From Candidatus Methylopumilus turicensis (lineage in GTDB: Bacteria > Pseudomonadota > Gammaproteobacteria > Burkholderiales > Methylophilaceae): a stretch of DNA of 64,000 nucleotides. The notes below the pieces were generated by a model, which was not told where the DNA came from, made no database searches, and saw only the letters and a list, made by a program, of their open reading frames with translations. Numbering within the stretch: the stretch's first letter is position 1; every line of letters begins with the position of its first letter. This document shows positions 25,093 to 33,994 of the stretch, piece after piece. Location of the stretch: the NCBI RefSeq assembly GCF_000953015.1, contig NZ_LN794158.1, positions 1,240,001 to 1,304,000 on the forward strand. The letters are read 5' to 3'. Position numbers and translations under genes: made by a program.

Positions 25093-27747
25093 ATGGCATT
25101 TACCCCCGATATTGACCCACAAGAAACCCAAGAATGGCTTGAAGCCATTGATGCGGTATTGGCCAACGAGGGAACCGAGCGTGCGCATTTCTTATTAGAA
25201 ACACTGATTGATAAAGCCCGCCGCTCAGGCGCTTACCTACCTTACAACGCAACGACTGCGTATGTGAATAGTATCCCTACGCATTTGCAACAAAGATTAC
25301 CTGGCAATCCCGATATGGAGCGCCGCATTCGTGCGCTGATTCGTTGGAATGCCATCATGACCGTACTTCGCGCCAACGAGAAATCACCTGGCGTGGGCGG
25401 GCACATTGCCAGCTTCCAATCAGCGGCGACTTTATATGACGTTGGCTTTAACCACTTCTTCCGTGCGGCGAATGACAAATTCGGCGGCGACTTGATATTC
25501 TTCCAAGGCCACTCATCCCCTGGCGTTTATGCGCGTGCATTTTTAGAAGGTCGCTTAACCGAAGACCAAATGGATAACTTCCGTCAAGAAACGGGCGGCA
25601 ATGGTTTATCAAGCTACCCACATCCTTGGTTGATGCCTGACTTCTGGCAATTCCCAACCGTTTCTATGGGCCTTGGTCCATTGCAAGGGATTTACCAAGC
25701 ACGCTTCTTAAAATACCTTCATGACCGCGGCATTGCGGATACTTCAGACCGTAAAGTTTGGGTATTCTGCGGCGACGGCGAAATGGATGAGCCTGAGTCA
25801 TTAGGCGCGATTTCATTGGCCTCACGCGAAAAATTAGACAATCTCATTTTCGTGATTAACTGCAACTTACAACGCCTTGACGGCCCTGTGCGTGGCAACG
25901 GCAAAATCATTCAAGAGTTGGAATCTGATTTCCGTGGCTCTGGCTGGAACGTATTGAAAGTGATTTGGGGTTCGTATTGGGACCCACTACTTGCAATGGA
26001 CAAAGATGGCTTGCTCAAAAAACGCATGGAAGAGTGCGTGGATGGCGAATACCAAAACTTTAAAGCTAAGGGTGGCGCATACACACGTGAACACTTTTTT
26101 GGCAAGTATCCTCAATTGAAGGAAATGGTCGCAGCGATGTCTGACCAAGACATCTGGCGCTTAAACCGTGGCGGTCACGACCCTCACAAAGTTTATGCAG
26201 CCTACGCAGCAGCAACACAGCACAAAGGTCAACCAACCGTTATCTTAGCGAAGACCGTTAAAGGTTACGGCATGGGCGATGCGGGTGAAGCACAAAACAC
26301 AACGCACCAACAAAAGAGCATGGACATCGATTCATTGAAAGCCTTCCGTGATCGTTTCGATTTACCGCTCACAGACGAACAAGTAGAGAGCTTATCTTTC
26401 TACAGACCACCTGCAGACTCTCCAGAAATGGTTTACATGGCTGAGCGTCGCGCAGCGATGGGTGGCTCTGTGCCAGCACGTCGCCGTAAAGGTAACGAGC
26501 TTGTTGTGCCTGAACTGTCAGCGTTCGAGAATATGCTCACCGCAACTGGCGACCGTGAAATTTCAACCACCATGGCGTTTGTGCGTATTCTTTCAATATT
26601 AGTACGTGACAAACAAATCGGTAAATACATTGTGCCTATCGTGCCTGACGAAGCCCGTACCTTTGGGATGGAAGGTATGTTCCGTCAATTGGGTATTTAC
26701 TCTTCTGCTGGCCAGTTGTATGAACCGCAAGATAACGACCAAGTGATGTACTACAAAGAGTCTAAAGACGGTCAGATTCTAGAAGAAGGCATCAACGAAG
26801 CTGGCGCGTTCTCATCATGGATTGCTGCGGCGACTGCTTACAGCGTCACCGGCACACAAATGATTCCGTTCTATATCTTCTACTCAATGTTTGGTTTCCA
26901 ACGTATTGGTGACTTGGCTTGGGCTGCCGGCGACTCACGTGCACGAGGCTTTGTATTGGGCGCAACCGCTGGCCGTACCACCTTGAACGGCGAAGGCTTA
27001 CAACATGAAGATGGCCACAGCCATTTAATGTCTGCGACGATTCCAAACTGCGTGTCATATGACCCAACCTTTAGTTACGAGCTTGCCGTGATTATTCAAG
27101 AAGGCATGCGCCGCATGGTGCAAAACCAAGAGGATGTGTATTACTACATCACCTTGATGAATGAAAACTACAGCCATCCAGAAATGCCGAAAGGCGCTGA
27201 GGCTGGCATTCTTAAAGGGATGTACGCATTTAGCAAATCCAAAGCAAAAGGCCCTAAAGTTCAATTAATGGGCAGTGGCGTCATCTTGCGTGAAGTCATC
27301 GCAGCGGCCGAAATGCTTGAAAAAGACTGGGGCGTATCACCAGACGTGTGGAGCGTCACAAGCTTCACAGAACTTCGCCGCGAAGGCCTTGATGCTGACC
27401 GTTGGAATATGCTCAACCCAGAGAAGAAACCAAGACTCAGCTATGTGGCTGAATGCTTGAGCGGCGCTGAAGGCCCTGTGATTTCATCAACCGATTACAT
27501 GAAGTCATTTGCAGACCAAATCCGTAACTTTGTGCCACAACGTTTTGTGTCTTTAGGTACTGATGGTTATGGCCGCAGTGATAGCCGTGAAGCGCTCCGC
27601 AGCTTCTTCGAAGTGGATAGATATTATGTGGTGCTTGCCGCGCTTAAAGCATTAGCGGACGAAGGCAAAGTGCCTGCAAGCAAAGCCGTTGAAGTGATTA
27701 AGAAATATAAAATCGACGCAAGCCGCCCTAATCCAACAACAGTTTAA
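25093..27747 (+). CDS. aceE: Pyruvate dehydrogenase E1 component, homodimeric
   Basis: 884 residues, the length of AceE-type homodimeric E1. It decarboxylates pyruvate with thiamine diphosphate and acetylates the E2 lipoyl group. The ThDP motif starts 'GDGEMDEPES' and ends about 28 residues later in 'VINCNLQRLDG'. 'HFFRAANDKFGGDLIFFQGHSSPG' and 'EGLQHEDGHSH' are also typical. First gene of aceE-aceF-lpdA. Ribosome binding site GGAGA precedes the ATG. A palindrome at 25054 may control it. Confidence 0.98.
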   Translation: MAFTPDIDPQETQEWLEAIDAVLANEGTERAHFLLETLIDKARRSGAYLPYNATTAYVNSIPTHLQQRLPGNPDMERRIRALIRWNAIMTVLRANEKSPGVGGHIASFQSAATLYDVGFNHFFRAANDKFGGDLIFFQGHSSPGVYARAFLEGRLTEDQMDNFRQETGGNGLSSYPHPWLMPDFWQFPTVSMGLGPLQGIYQARFLKYLHDRGIADTSDRKVWVFCGDGEMDEPESLGAISLASREKLDNLIFVINCNLQRLDGPVRGNGKIIQELESDFRGSGWNVLKVIWGSYWDPLLAMDKDGLLKKRMEECVDGEYQNFKAKGGAYTREHFFGKYPQLKEMVAAMSDQDIWRLNRGGHDPHKVYAAYAAATQHKGQPTVILAKTVKGYGMGDAGEAQNTTHQQKSMDIDSLKAFRDRFDLPLTDEQVESLSFYRPPADSPEMVYMAERRAAMGGSVPARRRKGNELVVPELSAFENMLTATGDREISTTMAFVRILSILVRDKQIGKYIVPIVPDEARTFGMEGMFRQLGIYSSAGQLYEPQDNDQVMYYKESKDGQILEEGINEAGAFSSWIAAATAYSVTGTQMIPFYIFYSMFGFQRIGDLAWAAGDSRARGFVLGATAGRTTLNGEGLQHEDGHSHLMSATIPNCVSYDPTFSYELAVIIQEGMRRMVQNQEDVYYYITLMNENYSHPEMPKGAEAGILKGMYAFSKSKAKGPKVQLMGSGVILREVIAAAEMLEKDWGVSPDVWSVTSFTELRREGLDADRWNMLNPEKKPRLSYVAECLSGAEGPVISSTDYMKSFADQIRNFVPQRFVSLGTDGYGRSDSREALRSFFEVDRYYVVLAALKALADEGKVPASKAVEVIKKYKIDASRPNPTTV

Positions 27748-27809
27748 GCAGCAACCGTTTAAACAAACAATAGGCTTACACAGAGAAGACTCTCTTAAGG
27801 AATAACAGC

Positions 27810-29144
27810 ATGGCAATTAAAGAAGTTCTTGTCCCGGATATTGGTAACTTTGATAGCGTTGACGTCATCGAATTACTTGTCAAAGAAGGCGATACTGTTG
27901 CAAAAGATGACTCGCTTATCACTTTAGAATCTGACAAAGCGTCGATGGACATTCCTGCGCCATTTGGTGGTGTAGTGAAAAGCATCAGCATGAAGGTCGG
28001 CGACAAAGCCGCTCAAGGTGGTTTGATTTTGACGCTAGACGCTTCTGAAGATGCGCCTGCAGAAAAACCTGCCGCCCAGCCAAGTGCAACCCCAGTGGTA
28101 GCGACTGTCACGGTTGACGAAAAACCAGTCGCCATTCCTGAGCCATCACGCCCGGTGCCTGAAGTGCCGAAAGTCATTCAACCACAAGCTACACCTAATC
28201 CAATTGGTGCCAGCGCGGTGGCAGCAGATGGCAAATTAGCGCACGCAAGTCCATCGGTACGAAAATTCGCACGTGAGCTTGGTGTGAATATCAGCTTGGT
28301 GCGTGGCACCGGCCCTAAAAACCGGATTAGCCAAGAAGACGTGCAAGCCTTTGTCAAAGGCGAACTTGCAAAACCTCGCTCTGAAAACATGGGTTCTGGT
28401 TTAACGACATTAGCAATGCCTGTGATTGACTTCAGCCAATTCGGCGAAATTGAACACAAACCGCTTTCACGTATCAAAAAATTATCTGGTGCAAATCTTC
28501 ACCGAAACTGGGTGACTGCGCCTCACGTCACGCAGTTCGATGAAGCAGATATTACTGACCTAGAAGATTTCCGCAAGTCAATGCTGGCTGATGCTGAAAA
28601 ACGCGGCGCAAAATTAACACTACTCGCTTTCTTAATGAAAGCTGTCGTGAATGCGCTTCGCACTTATCCGAACTTCAACGCATCGCTTTCTGCTGATGGC
28701 GATAGCTTGATTATGAAAAACTACTTCAATGTCGGCTTCGCATGCGACACACCAGATGGCTTGGTGGTGCCGGTGGTACGTGATGTGGATAAAAAAGATG
28801 TGCTCGATATTGCCCGCGATTTGGCAGACTTGTCTGGCAAAGCCCGTGAACGCAAATTGAAGATTGAAGAAATGCAAGGCGGTTGCTTCACCATCTCTAG
28901 CCTAGGCGGGATTGGTGGCACGATGTTTACCCCCATTATCAATTGCCCTGAAGTGGCGATTTTGGGTGTATCTCGCTCTTCATTCCAACCTGTTTACAAC
29001 AAGGAAACAGGCGGCTTTGAGCCACGCCTCATCTTGCCAATGTCCCTTTCATACGACCACCGCGTGATTGACGGTGCAGATGGCGCGCGTTTCACTAGCC
29101 ACTTGCGCATGATGTTATCCGACGTTCGTCGTTTGTTACTTTAA
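27810..29144 (+). CDS. aceF: Dihydrolipoamide acetyltransferase (pyruvate dehydrogenase E2), one lipoyl domain
   Basis: 444 residues. One N-terminal lipoyl domain with the target Lys43 in '[10 protein letters not shown]', a Pro/Ala/Val linker to about 140, a peripheral subunit-binding domain at about 146-186 ('SPSVRKFARELGV'), and the catalytic acetyltransferase domain ending with 'YDHRVIDGADGARF', which contains the active-site His. Many proteobacterial AceF proteins have two or three lipoyl domains; here a second lipoyl domain is on the E3 protein. Ribosome binding site AAGGAA precedes the ATG. Confidence 0.97.
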   Translation: MAIKEVLVPDIGNFDSVDVIELLVKEGDTVAKDDSLITLESDKASMDIPAPFGGVVKSISMKVGDKAAQGGLILTLDASEDAPAEKPAAQPSATPVVATVTVDEKPVAIPEPSRPVPEVPKVIQPQATPNPIGASAVAADGKLAHASPSVRKFARELGVNISLVRGTGPKNRISQEDVQAFVKGELAKPRSENMGSGLTTLAMPVIDFSQFGEIEHKPLSRIKKLSGANLHRNWVTAPHVTQFDEADITDLEDFRKSMLADAEKRGAKLTLLAFLMKAVVNALRTYPNFNASLSADGDSLIMKNYFNVGFACDTPDGLVVPVVRDVDKKDVLDIARDLADLSGKARERKLKIEEMQGGCFTISSLGGIGGTMFTPIINCPEVAILGVSRSSFQPVYNKETGGFEPRLILPMSLSYDHRVIDGADGARFTSHLRMMLSDVRRLLL

Positions 29145-29153
29145 GGGGTTGGC

Positions 29154-30935
29154 ATGAGCAATTTAATAGAAGTCATCGTCCCTGATATTGGCAACTTCGA
29201 TAGCGTTGATGTGATTGAGGTATTGGTCAAAGTAGGCGACATCGTTGCAAAAGAAGATTCTTTAATCACGCTTGAATCAGACAAAGCATCCATGGATATT
29301 CCATCTTCAGATGCTGGCGTAGTCAAAGAAATCAAAGTTAAAGTAGGCGATAAGATTGCAAAAGGCTCGCCCATTTTGGTGCTTGAAGCTGAAGCTGCTA
29401 GCGCAACTCAAACAGAAGCGCCTAAAGCGGAAACACCGAAAACTGAAGCTGCGCCTGCGACACCTGTGAGCAACCAAGCGCCAACACCAGCCGCAACACA
29501 AGGCGACAATGATGTGTCTTGTGAAGTTTTGGTATTGGGCTCTGGCCCTGGTGGCTACACTGCCGCTTTCCGCGCCGCTGACTTAGGTAAAAAAGTGGTG
29601 CTCATTGAACGCTACTCAACACTAGGCGGTGTTTGTTTAAACGTGGGTTGTATTCCATCTAAAGCGCTATTACACACAGCCAAAGTAATTACTGAAGCCG
29701 AAGAAACAGCGCATCACGGTGTATCTTTTGGTCAACCAAATGTTGACCTTGAGCAACTCCGCACATGGAAAGCCAACGACGTGGTGGGCAAGCTTACTGG
29801 TGGTTTATCCGCCATGGCAAAACAACGTGAAGTGACCGTGGTGCAAGGCTTAGGTAAATTCACCAGCCCTAAGCAAATCGCTGTCACAGGCGCGGATGGC
29901 AAAGTTACCAAAGTAGGCTTTGAAAACGCAATTATTGCAGCCGGCTCACAAGCGACGAAATTCCCTGGCGCACCAGATGACGAACGTATCATGGACTCAA
30001 CAGGCGCTCTAGCCTTGGCTGATATACCAAAACGCATGCTGGTGATTGGCGGTGGCATTATTGGTCTTGAAATGGGTACGGTTTACGATGCGCTTGGCTC
30101 AAAAGTCAGCGTGGTGGAATTTACTGATGGTCTTATTCAAGGCTGCGACCGTGACTTAGTGCGTCCATTGCAAAAACGTATGGAAAAGCGTTTTGAAGCG
30201 ATTATGCTCAACACCAAAGTAGCGAATATTGAAGCCAAAACAGACGGCATCCATGTGAGCTTTGAAGGTGTCAACGGCAATACCGATGCACCGAAAGGTG
30301 TGGAAGTATACGACCGCGTCTTGGTTTCCATTGGTCGCCGTCCAAACGGCCTCAATATTGACGCCCAGAATGCAGGCGTGGCTGTAGATGAGCGTGGCTT
30401 TATCAATGTCGATAAACAAATGCGCACCAACGTGCCACATGTCTTCGCCATTGGCGATATTGTCGGTCAGCCAATGTTGGCGCACAAAGCCACACACGAA
30501 GGCAAAGTTGCCGCTGAAGTCATTGCAGGCCATAAGGTCGAATTCCAAGCCATGGTGATTCCATCCGTCGCTTATACCGACCCGGAAATCGCTTGGGCTG
30601 GCATAACAGAAACGGAAGCAAAAGCCAAAGGCATTGCCATCGAAAAAGCAAGCTTCCCTTGGGCGGCGAGCGGACGCGCAATCTCTGTGGGGCGCACTGA
30701 AGGCACGACCAAGCTCATTTTTGATAAAGACACACACCGCGTGATTGGCGCTGGGATCGTTGGGGTCAATGCGGGTGAATTACTTGCAGAGGCTGTTTTA
30801 GCGATTGAAATGGGTGCGGATGCACATGACTTAGGCTTGACGATTCATGCGCACCCAACACTTTCAGAAACAGTGTGCTTCGCAGCTGAAATGAAAGAAG
30901 GCACGATCACCGATTTATATATTAAGAAACGGTAA
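29154..30935 (+). CDS. lpdA: Dihydrolipoamide dehydrogenase (E3) with N-terminal lipoyl domain
   Basis: 593 residues. Residues 1-80 are a lipoyl domain (Lys44 in '[10 protein letters not shown]') nearly identical over its core to that of AceF, which suggests duplication. A Thr/Ala/Pro linker leads to a full E3: FAD site '[19 protein letters not shown]', redox disulfide '[13 protein letters not shown]', NAD site '[15 protein letters not shown]' and C-terminal catalytic 'IHAHPTLSE'. It reoxidises the dihydrolipoyl groups of the complex. Lipoyl-E3 fusions are known in betaproteobacteria and Neisseria. The gene starts 9 bp after aceF with AAGGGG as binding site. Confidence 0.97.
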   Translation: MSNLIEVIVPDIGNFDSVDVIEVLVKVGDIVAKEDSLITLESDKASMDIPSSDAGVVKEIKVKVGDKIAKGSPILVLEAEAASATQTEAPKAETPKTEAAPATPVSNQAPTPAATQGDNDVSCEVLVLGSGPGGYTAAFRAADLGKKVVLIERYSTLGGVCLNVGCIPSKALLHTAKVITEAEETAHHGVSFGQPNVDLEQLRTWKANDVVGKLTGGLSAMAKQREVTVVQGLGKFTSPKQIAVTGADGKVTKVGFENAIIAAGSQATKFPGAPDDERIMDSTGALALADIPKRMLVIGGGIIGLEMGTVYDALGSKVSVVEFTDGLIQGCDRDLVRPLQKRMEKRFEAIMLNTKVANIEAKTDGIHVSFEGVNGNTDAPKGVEVYDRVLVSIGRRPNGLNIDAQNAGVAVDERGFINVDKQMRTNVPHVFAIGDIVGQPMLAHKATHEGKVAAEVIAGHKVEFQAMVIPSVAYTDPEIAWAGITETEAKAKGIAIEKASFPWAASGRAISVGRTEGTTKLIFDKDTHRVIGAGIVGVNAGELLAEAVLAIEMGADAHDLGLTIHAHPTLSETVCFAAEMKEGTITDLYIKKR

Positions 30936-30947
30936 TCAACTGAATTA

Positions 30948-30976
30948 AAAAAGGAGGCTTAAGCCTCCTTTTTTAT
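30948..30976 (+). terminator. Terminator of the aceE-aceF-lpdA operon
   Basis: AAAAAGGAGGCTT/AAGCCTCCTTTTTT is a fully self-complementary stem followed by a T-run, 13 bp after the lpdA stop. Confidence 0.92.
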
Positions 30977-30977
30977 T

Positions 30978-30992
30978 GCATAAATTTTATGC
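30978..30992. promoter_or_regulatory. Palindrome GCATAAA-T-TTTATGC
   Basis: A perfect 7-bp inverted repeat with one central base, directly behind the lpdA terminator and upstream of the small membrane protein gene. Possible operator or extension of the terminator region. Confidence 0.35.
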
Positions 30993-31001
30993 TCGGCCCA
31001 A

Positions 31002-31019
31002 ATGTTAAATATTTAACAT
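31002..31019. promoter_or_regulatory. 18-bp perfect palindrome ATGTTAAATATTTAACAT
   Basis: Full twofold symmetry without spacer. TTGATT at 31021 with TATTCT 16 bp later could be a promoter for the gene at 31093, which would place the palindrome immediately upstream of its -35. Operator role is inferred. Confidence 0.45.
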
Positions 31020-31092
31020 ATTGATTTTTAATGTAAATTGAATATTCTCCATGCTAAAATCAGCTAACTCAACTCAACAGGGAAATTAGCAA

Positions 31093-31440
31093 ATGGCGAT
31101 TCTTAACGAACATCAACAAGCGCAACGCGGACGAACATTATTTACCTTTTTAATCGCTGCCGTCATGTCTCCATTATTCGCAGGACAAATTGTTGGGGCT
31201 ATTTTTGCATTCTCTATATTCATTGCGATTATCGGCAAGTCTGCGACTATATTTACAGACTTAATGATTTTGCTGGCGGGTATCCTAGCTCACATGAGCG
31301 TGTTGGGATTTTTCTTCTTTGTGTTAACTGACTTTCAATTCGACACAGCAGGGTTTTGGAAGATAGGGATCGCGCTATTTATTCCTAACTATATTTTCGT
31401 TAGCACATTTGCAAAACGTGGTTTTCTTTTTGAAAGTTAA
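31093..31440 (+). CDS. Small membrane protein of unknown function
   Basis: 115 residues, not recognised. Three or four hydrophobic segments (about 15-30, 33-53, 58-80 and 88-105) point to an inner-membrane protein. A good ribosome binding site, AGGGAAA, lies before the ATG. It is alone on the plus strand between the pdh operon terminator and the minus-strand DUF1348 gene, which ends 1 bp away. Two palindromes upstream suggest specific regulation. Coding status is supported by the binding site and membrane periodicity. Confidence 0.7.
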   Translation: MAILNEHQQAQRGRTLFTFLIAAVMSPLFAGQIVGAIFAFSIFIAIIGKSATIFTDLMILLAGILAHMSVLGFFFFVLTDFQFDTAGFWKIGIALFIPNYIFVSTFAKRGFLFES

Positions 31441-31441
31441 A

Positions 31442-31921
31442 CTACAAACCTAACGCACTCAACCCTTGATGCGCATCGGGCCTTCTTCCTTGCGGCCAAT
31501 AGAACAAACGGTCTGATTCATTAATCGCTAAATCATTAATGCTCGCATAGCGTTTTTGCATGAGGCCATTTTCGTCGAACGCCCAATTCTCGTTACCGTA
31601 TGATCGCCACCATTGGCCTGCGTCATCATGCCACTCATAAGCAAAACGAACCGCAATTCTGTTGCCATCAAACGCCCATAACTCTTTAATCAAACGGTAT
31701 TCGTGCTCTTTAGCCCATTTGCGCGTTAAAAACTCAACAATCTCCGCACGGCCATTTATAAACGCATTGCGATTACGCCACTCACTATCCACGGTATAAG
31801 CCAAAGCCACTTTTTCTGGGTCGCAATTATTCCAGCCATCTTCAGCCATGCGTACTTTTTGAATAGCGGTTTCGCGAGTGAATGGCGGAAAAGGCGGACG
31901 TGTTTCAATAGCGATCGTCAT
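31442..31921 (-). CDS. DUF1348 family NTF2-like protein
   Basis: 159 residues, compact NTF2/SnoaL-like fold with family-typical segments: '[24 protein letters not shown]', '[17 protein letters not shown]', '[21 protein letters not shown]' and '[13 protein letters not shown]'. The family is widespread and without established biochemistry; members are cytosolic and sometimes stress-linked. It follows the small SPOR-like gene and coaX on the minus strand, with a 5-bp gap. Confidence 0.88.
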   Translation of the reverse strand: MTIAIETRPPFPPFTRETAIQKVRMAEDGWNNCDPEKVALAYTVDSEWRNRNAFINGRAEIVEFLTRKWAKEHEYRLIKELWAFDGNRIAVRFAYEWHDDAGQWWRSYGNENWAFDENGLMQKRYASINDLAINESDRLFYWPQGRRPDAHQGLSALGL

Positions 31922-31926
31922 CTTGT

Positions 31927-32115
31927 CTACTCTGTGGCGGAGGGTGCTGAAACTGTTGGCAAGGCCTGAACTTGTGCATCGCTCAGCAATTGGACTTTTT
32001 CAGGATGAATTTCTGGTAATGCTTTATGCCCAGTAGTTGCAGACAAATTCGCCAATTGAAAGTAGGCAAAAATAATCATGTTGAACAAAACCAAAAGAAT
32101 CATACTGCGCTTCAT
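31927..32115 (-). CDS. Small membrane-anchored protein, possible remnant of a SPOR-domain protein
   Basis: 62 residues: one N-terminal helix ('[17 protein letters not shown]') and a polar tail with '[15 protein letters not shown]'. In betaproteobacteria, the gene after coaX often encodes a SPOR-domain protein whose N-terminus has the same helix plus 'HPEKI.LL' pattern; here the SPOR domain is absent and the frame ends soon after. The ATG overlaps the coaX stop (ATGA), so it is translated with coaX. Either a short member of that family or a 3'-truncated one. Confidence 0.6.
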   Translation of the reverse strand: MKRSMILLVLFNMIIFAYFQLANLSATTGHKALPEIHPEKVQLLSDAQVQALPTVSAPSATE

Positions 32116-32852
32116 GATTTTGCACGCTCCATCAAATACAAACCTTCTAATACTAAATTATCAGCCAGCACAGGCTTGGCACCAAACACTTGCGTCAAAA
32201 TAGGCATCAGCATGGCTGCATCGCCACCTGTGATCACAACAGTCGGCACATCTTGGCAGTGTGACTCTAACTTATCTGCCTGCATCACAATGGCACCGAC
32301 AATCGCGCTTAAAACGCCGCTGTAACTTGCATCAGCCGTGTTGAGCGGAAAGGTTTTAGCTTGACCGCTTTGTGGATTAACCGCAGACGTATTTTGCAAT
32401 AATGCGTTTTGCATCATGCTAAAACCGGGCACGATCAAGCCTCCAATAAAAGCGTTCTGATAGATGGCATCAATGGTGAGCGCAGTTCCTGCATTGACGA
32501 CCAAACAAGCGGGTTGATTGAGATAGCGCTTAAATGCAGCCAACAGCGCGGCCCAGCGGTCGACACCTAAACTTTCTGGCACCTCATATTTGTTTTTTAG
32601 GCCTAGTGTTTCAGCTTCGGCTTTTGCCCAAACGTAAGATAAGCCTGCTTTTTTTAATAATGCTGTCATGCTTGCAGCCACACGCTCACCCGCCACATTA
32701 GCAACAATGGCATGTTTGCAAAGTTGCCAGCTTGGAGGAATGACGAACGCTGCAAGCTCGGCGTTTAAGCAAACGCCAGCCTCTTGAATACGACCATCAT
32801 CGGCAAATACCGCCCACTTGGTGCGTGTATTACCAGAGTCTATTGCTAACAT
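32112..32852 (-). CDS. coaX: Type III pantothenate kinase
   Basis: 246 residues, ASKHA fold. 'LAIDSGNTRTKWAVF' holds the phosphate-1 loop with its catalytic Asp, 'GVDRWAALLAAF' and 'VVNAGTALTIDAI' complete the active site, and 'GGLIVPGFSMM' is typical. It phosphorylates pantothenate, the first step of coenzyme A synthesis. It follows birA on the minus strand (16-bp gap), the standard birA-coaX pair. Overlaps the downstream small gene by 4 bp. Confidence 0.95.
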   Translation of the reverse strand: MLAIDSGNTRTKWAVFADDGRIQEAGVCLNAELAAFVIPPSWQLCKHAIVANVAGERVAASMTALLKKAGLSYVWAKAEAETLGLKNKYEVPESLGVDRWAALLAAFKRYLNQPACLVVNAGTALTIDAIYQNAFIGGLIVPGFSMMQNALLQNTSAVNPQSGQAKTFPLNTADASYSGVLSAIVGAIVMQADKLESHCQDVPTVVITGGDAAMLMPILTQVFGAKPVLADNLVLEGLYLMERAKS

Positions 32853-32868
32853 TACGCCTTACCTCTTT

Positions 32869-33888
32869 TCAAACCAGACCTCTCAAACTAATTTCACCCG
32901 CTGAAAAACGCTGCTCACCTTGTGGCGTATTCACCAGCAAAATACCATCACTAGCAACGCCAATCACTTCACCCAACACTTCACGGCCATCCGGCATCAA
33001 CATTCTTACGGGCTGTTGATGATAGGCGTGATATTGCATCCATTCTTCACGCAAAGCTTCAAACCCACTTTGCTCAAAAGCACTTAACACATCAGCCATG
33101 TGTTTTAGCACATTACCAAGCAAGAGGTTTGGGTTTGCCGCCTCAGGTTGAATATTATAAATATCAGTAAATGGCTGGTCGATATTCCGTGCGACGTTTT
33201 CAGGCAAGCGAAGATTAATGCCCACCCCAATCACCGCCGCGCTTGGGCCATCCATATCGCCCTGTAGCTCAATTAAGATACCCGCTAATTTTTGCTTACC
33301 TGCCGGTGTTTCAATCAGTACATCATTGGGCCATTTGAGTTTTGCGTTTGAAATACCTAATGTTCGAAACGCGCGGATTAAAGCCACACCTACAGCCAAG
33401 CTCAAACCAGAAAGCGCTGATGCACCCATTTGAAAACGCCAAAGCAATGAGAACGTTAAGCTTGCCCCTAAGCCTGCCTGCCAAGCACGTCCACGGCGGC
33501 CTTTGCCTGCCGTTTGCAACTCTGTCACCACACAAGTTGCGTGGGCAGCAACTTGGCCACCCAGCATTTGTGATTGGCTTTGGTTGGCTTTTTTCATCAA
33601 ATAGGTATTGGTGGACTCCAGCGTGTCATGCAGCTCCAGCTTGAACCAAGCTCGCTCTGGTCCAATTGCATTGAGAATTTCTTCTTGATTGAGCATGGTA
33701 ATAGGATCGGGCAATTTGTAGCCACGACCGCGGACTGAGAACACCTCAACACCCATTGCTTGCGCTTCTTGAATCGCACTCCAAACAGTCGTCCGCGTCA
33801 CATTAAAGTGCTTGGCAATATCTTCGCCCGAGTGAAATCGACCATCGACTAGCAAGCGTAAAATTGGGAATGTTAGTGCGTTTATCAT
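32869..33888 (-). CDS. birA: Biotin--[acetyl-CoA-carboxylase] ligase / biotin operon repressor
   Basis: About 339 residues from the ATG at 33888; a longer frame to 34149 runs into the divergent glnS and is rejected. An N-terminal winged helix (about 1-65, '[20 protein letters not shown]') is followed by the ligase domain with '[12 protein letters not shown]', 'KWPNDVL' and 'LAGILIEL', and a C-terminal SH3-like cap ('[19 protein letters not shown]'). It biotinylates the acetyl-CoA carboxylase carrier protein and, given the DNA-binding domain, may repress biotin genes. Pairs with coaX. Confidence 0.95.
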   Translation of the reverse strand: MINALTFPILRLLVDGRFHSGEDIAKHFNVTRTTVWSAIQEAQAMGVEVFSVRGRGYKLPDPITMLNQEEILNAIGPERAWFKLELHDTLESTNTYLMKKANQSQSQMLGGQVAAHATCVVTELQTAGKGRRGRAWQAGLGASLTFSLLWRFQMGASALSGLSLAVGVALIRAFRTLGISNAKLKWPNDVLIETPAGKQKLAGILIELQGDMDGPSAAVIGVGINLRLPENVARNIDQPFTDIYNIQPEAANPNLLLGNVLKHMADVLSAFEQSGFEALREEWMQYHAYHQQPVRMLMPDGREVLGEVIGVASDGILLVNTPQGEQRFSAGEISLRGLV

Positions 33889-33994
33889 ATTGAACGAGAG
33901 TTTAGCATGGCTGATCGCTGGCATCATGAAGGAACACGCCACGCAAAGGCGCTCACAGTGTAAAATGATGGTTAATCTATTTAATGTATTTGAT

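Noticed and set aside
33890-33994. N-terminal extension of glnS
   Set aside because: These residues are outside the GlnS family pattern and start 1 bp from the birA ATG, leaving no promoter.
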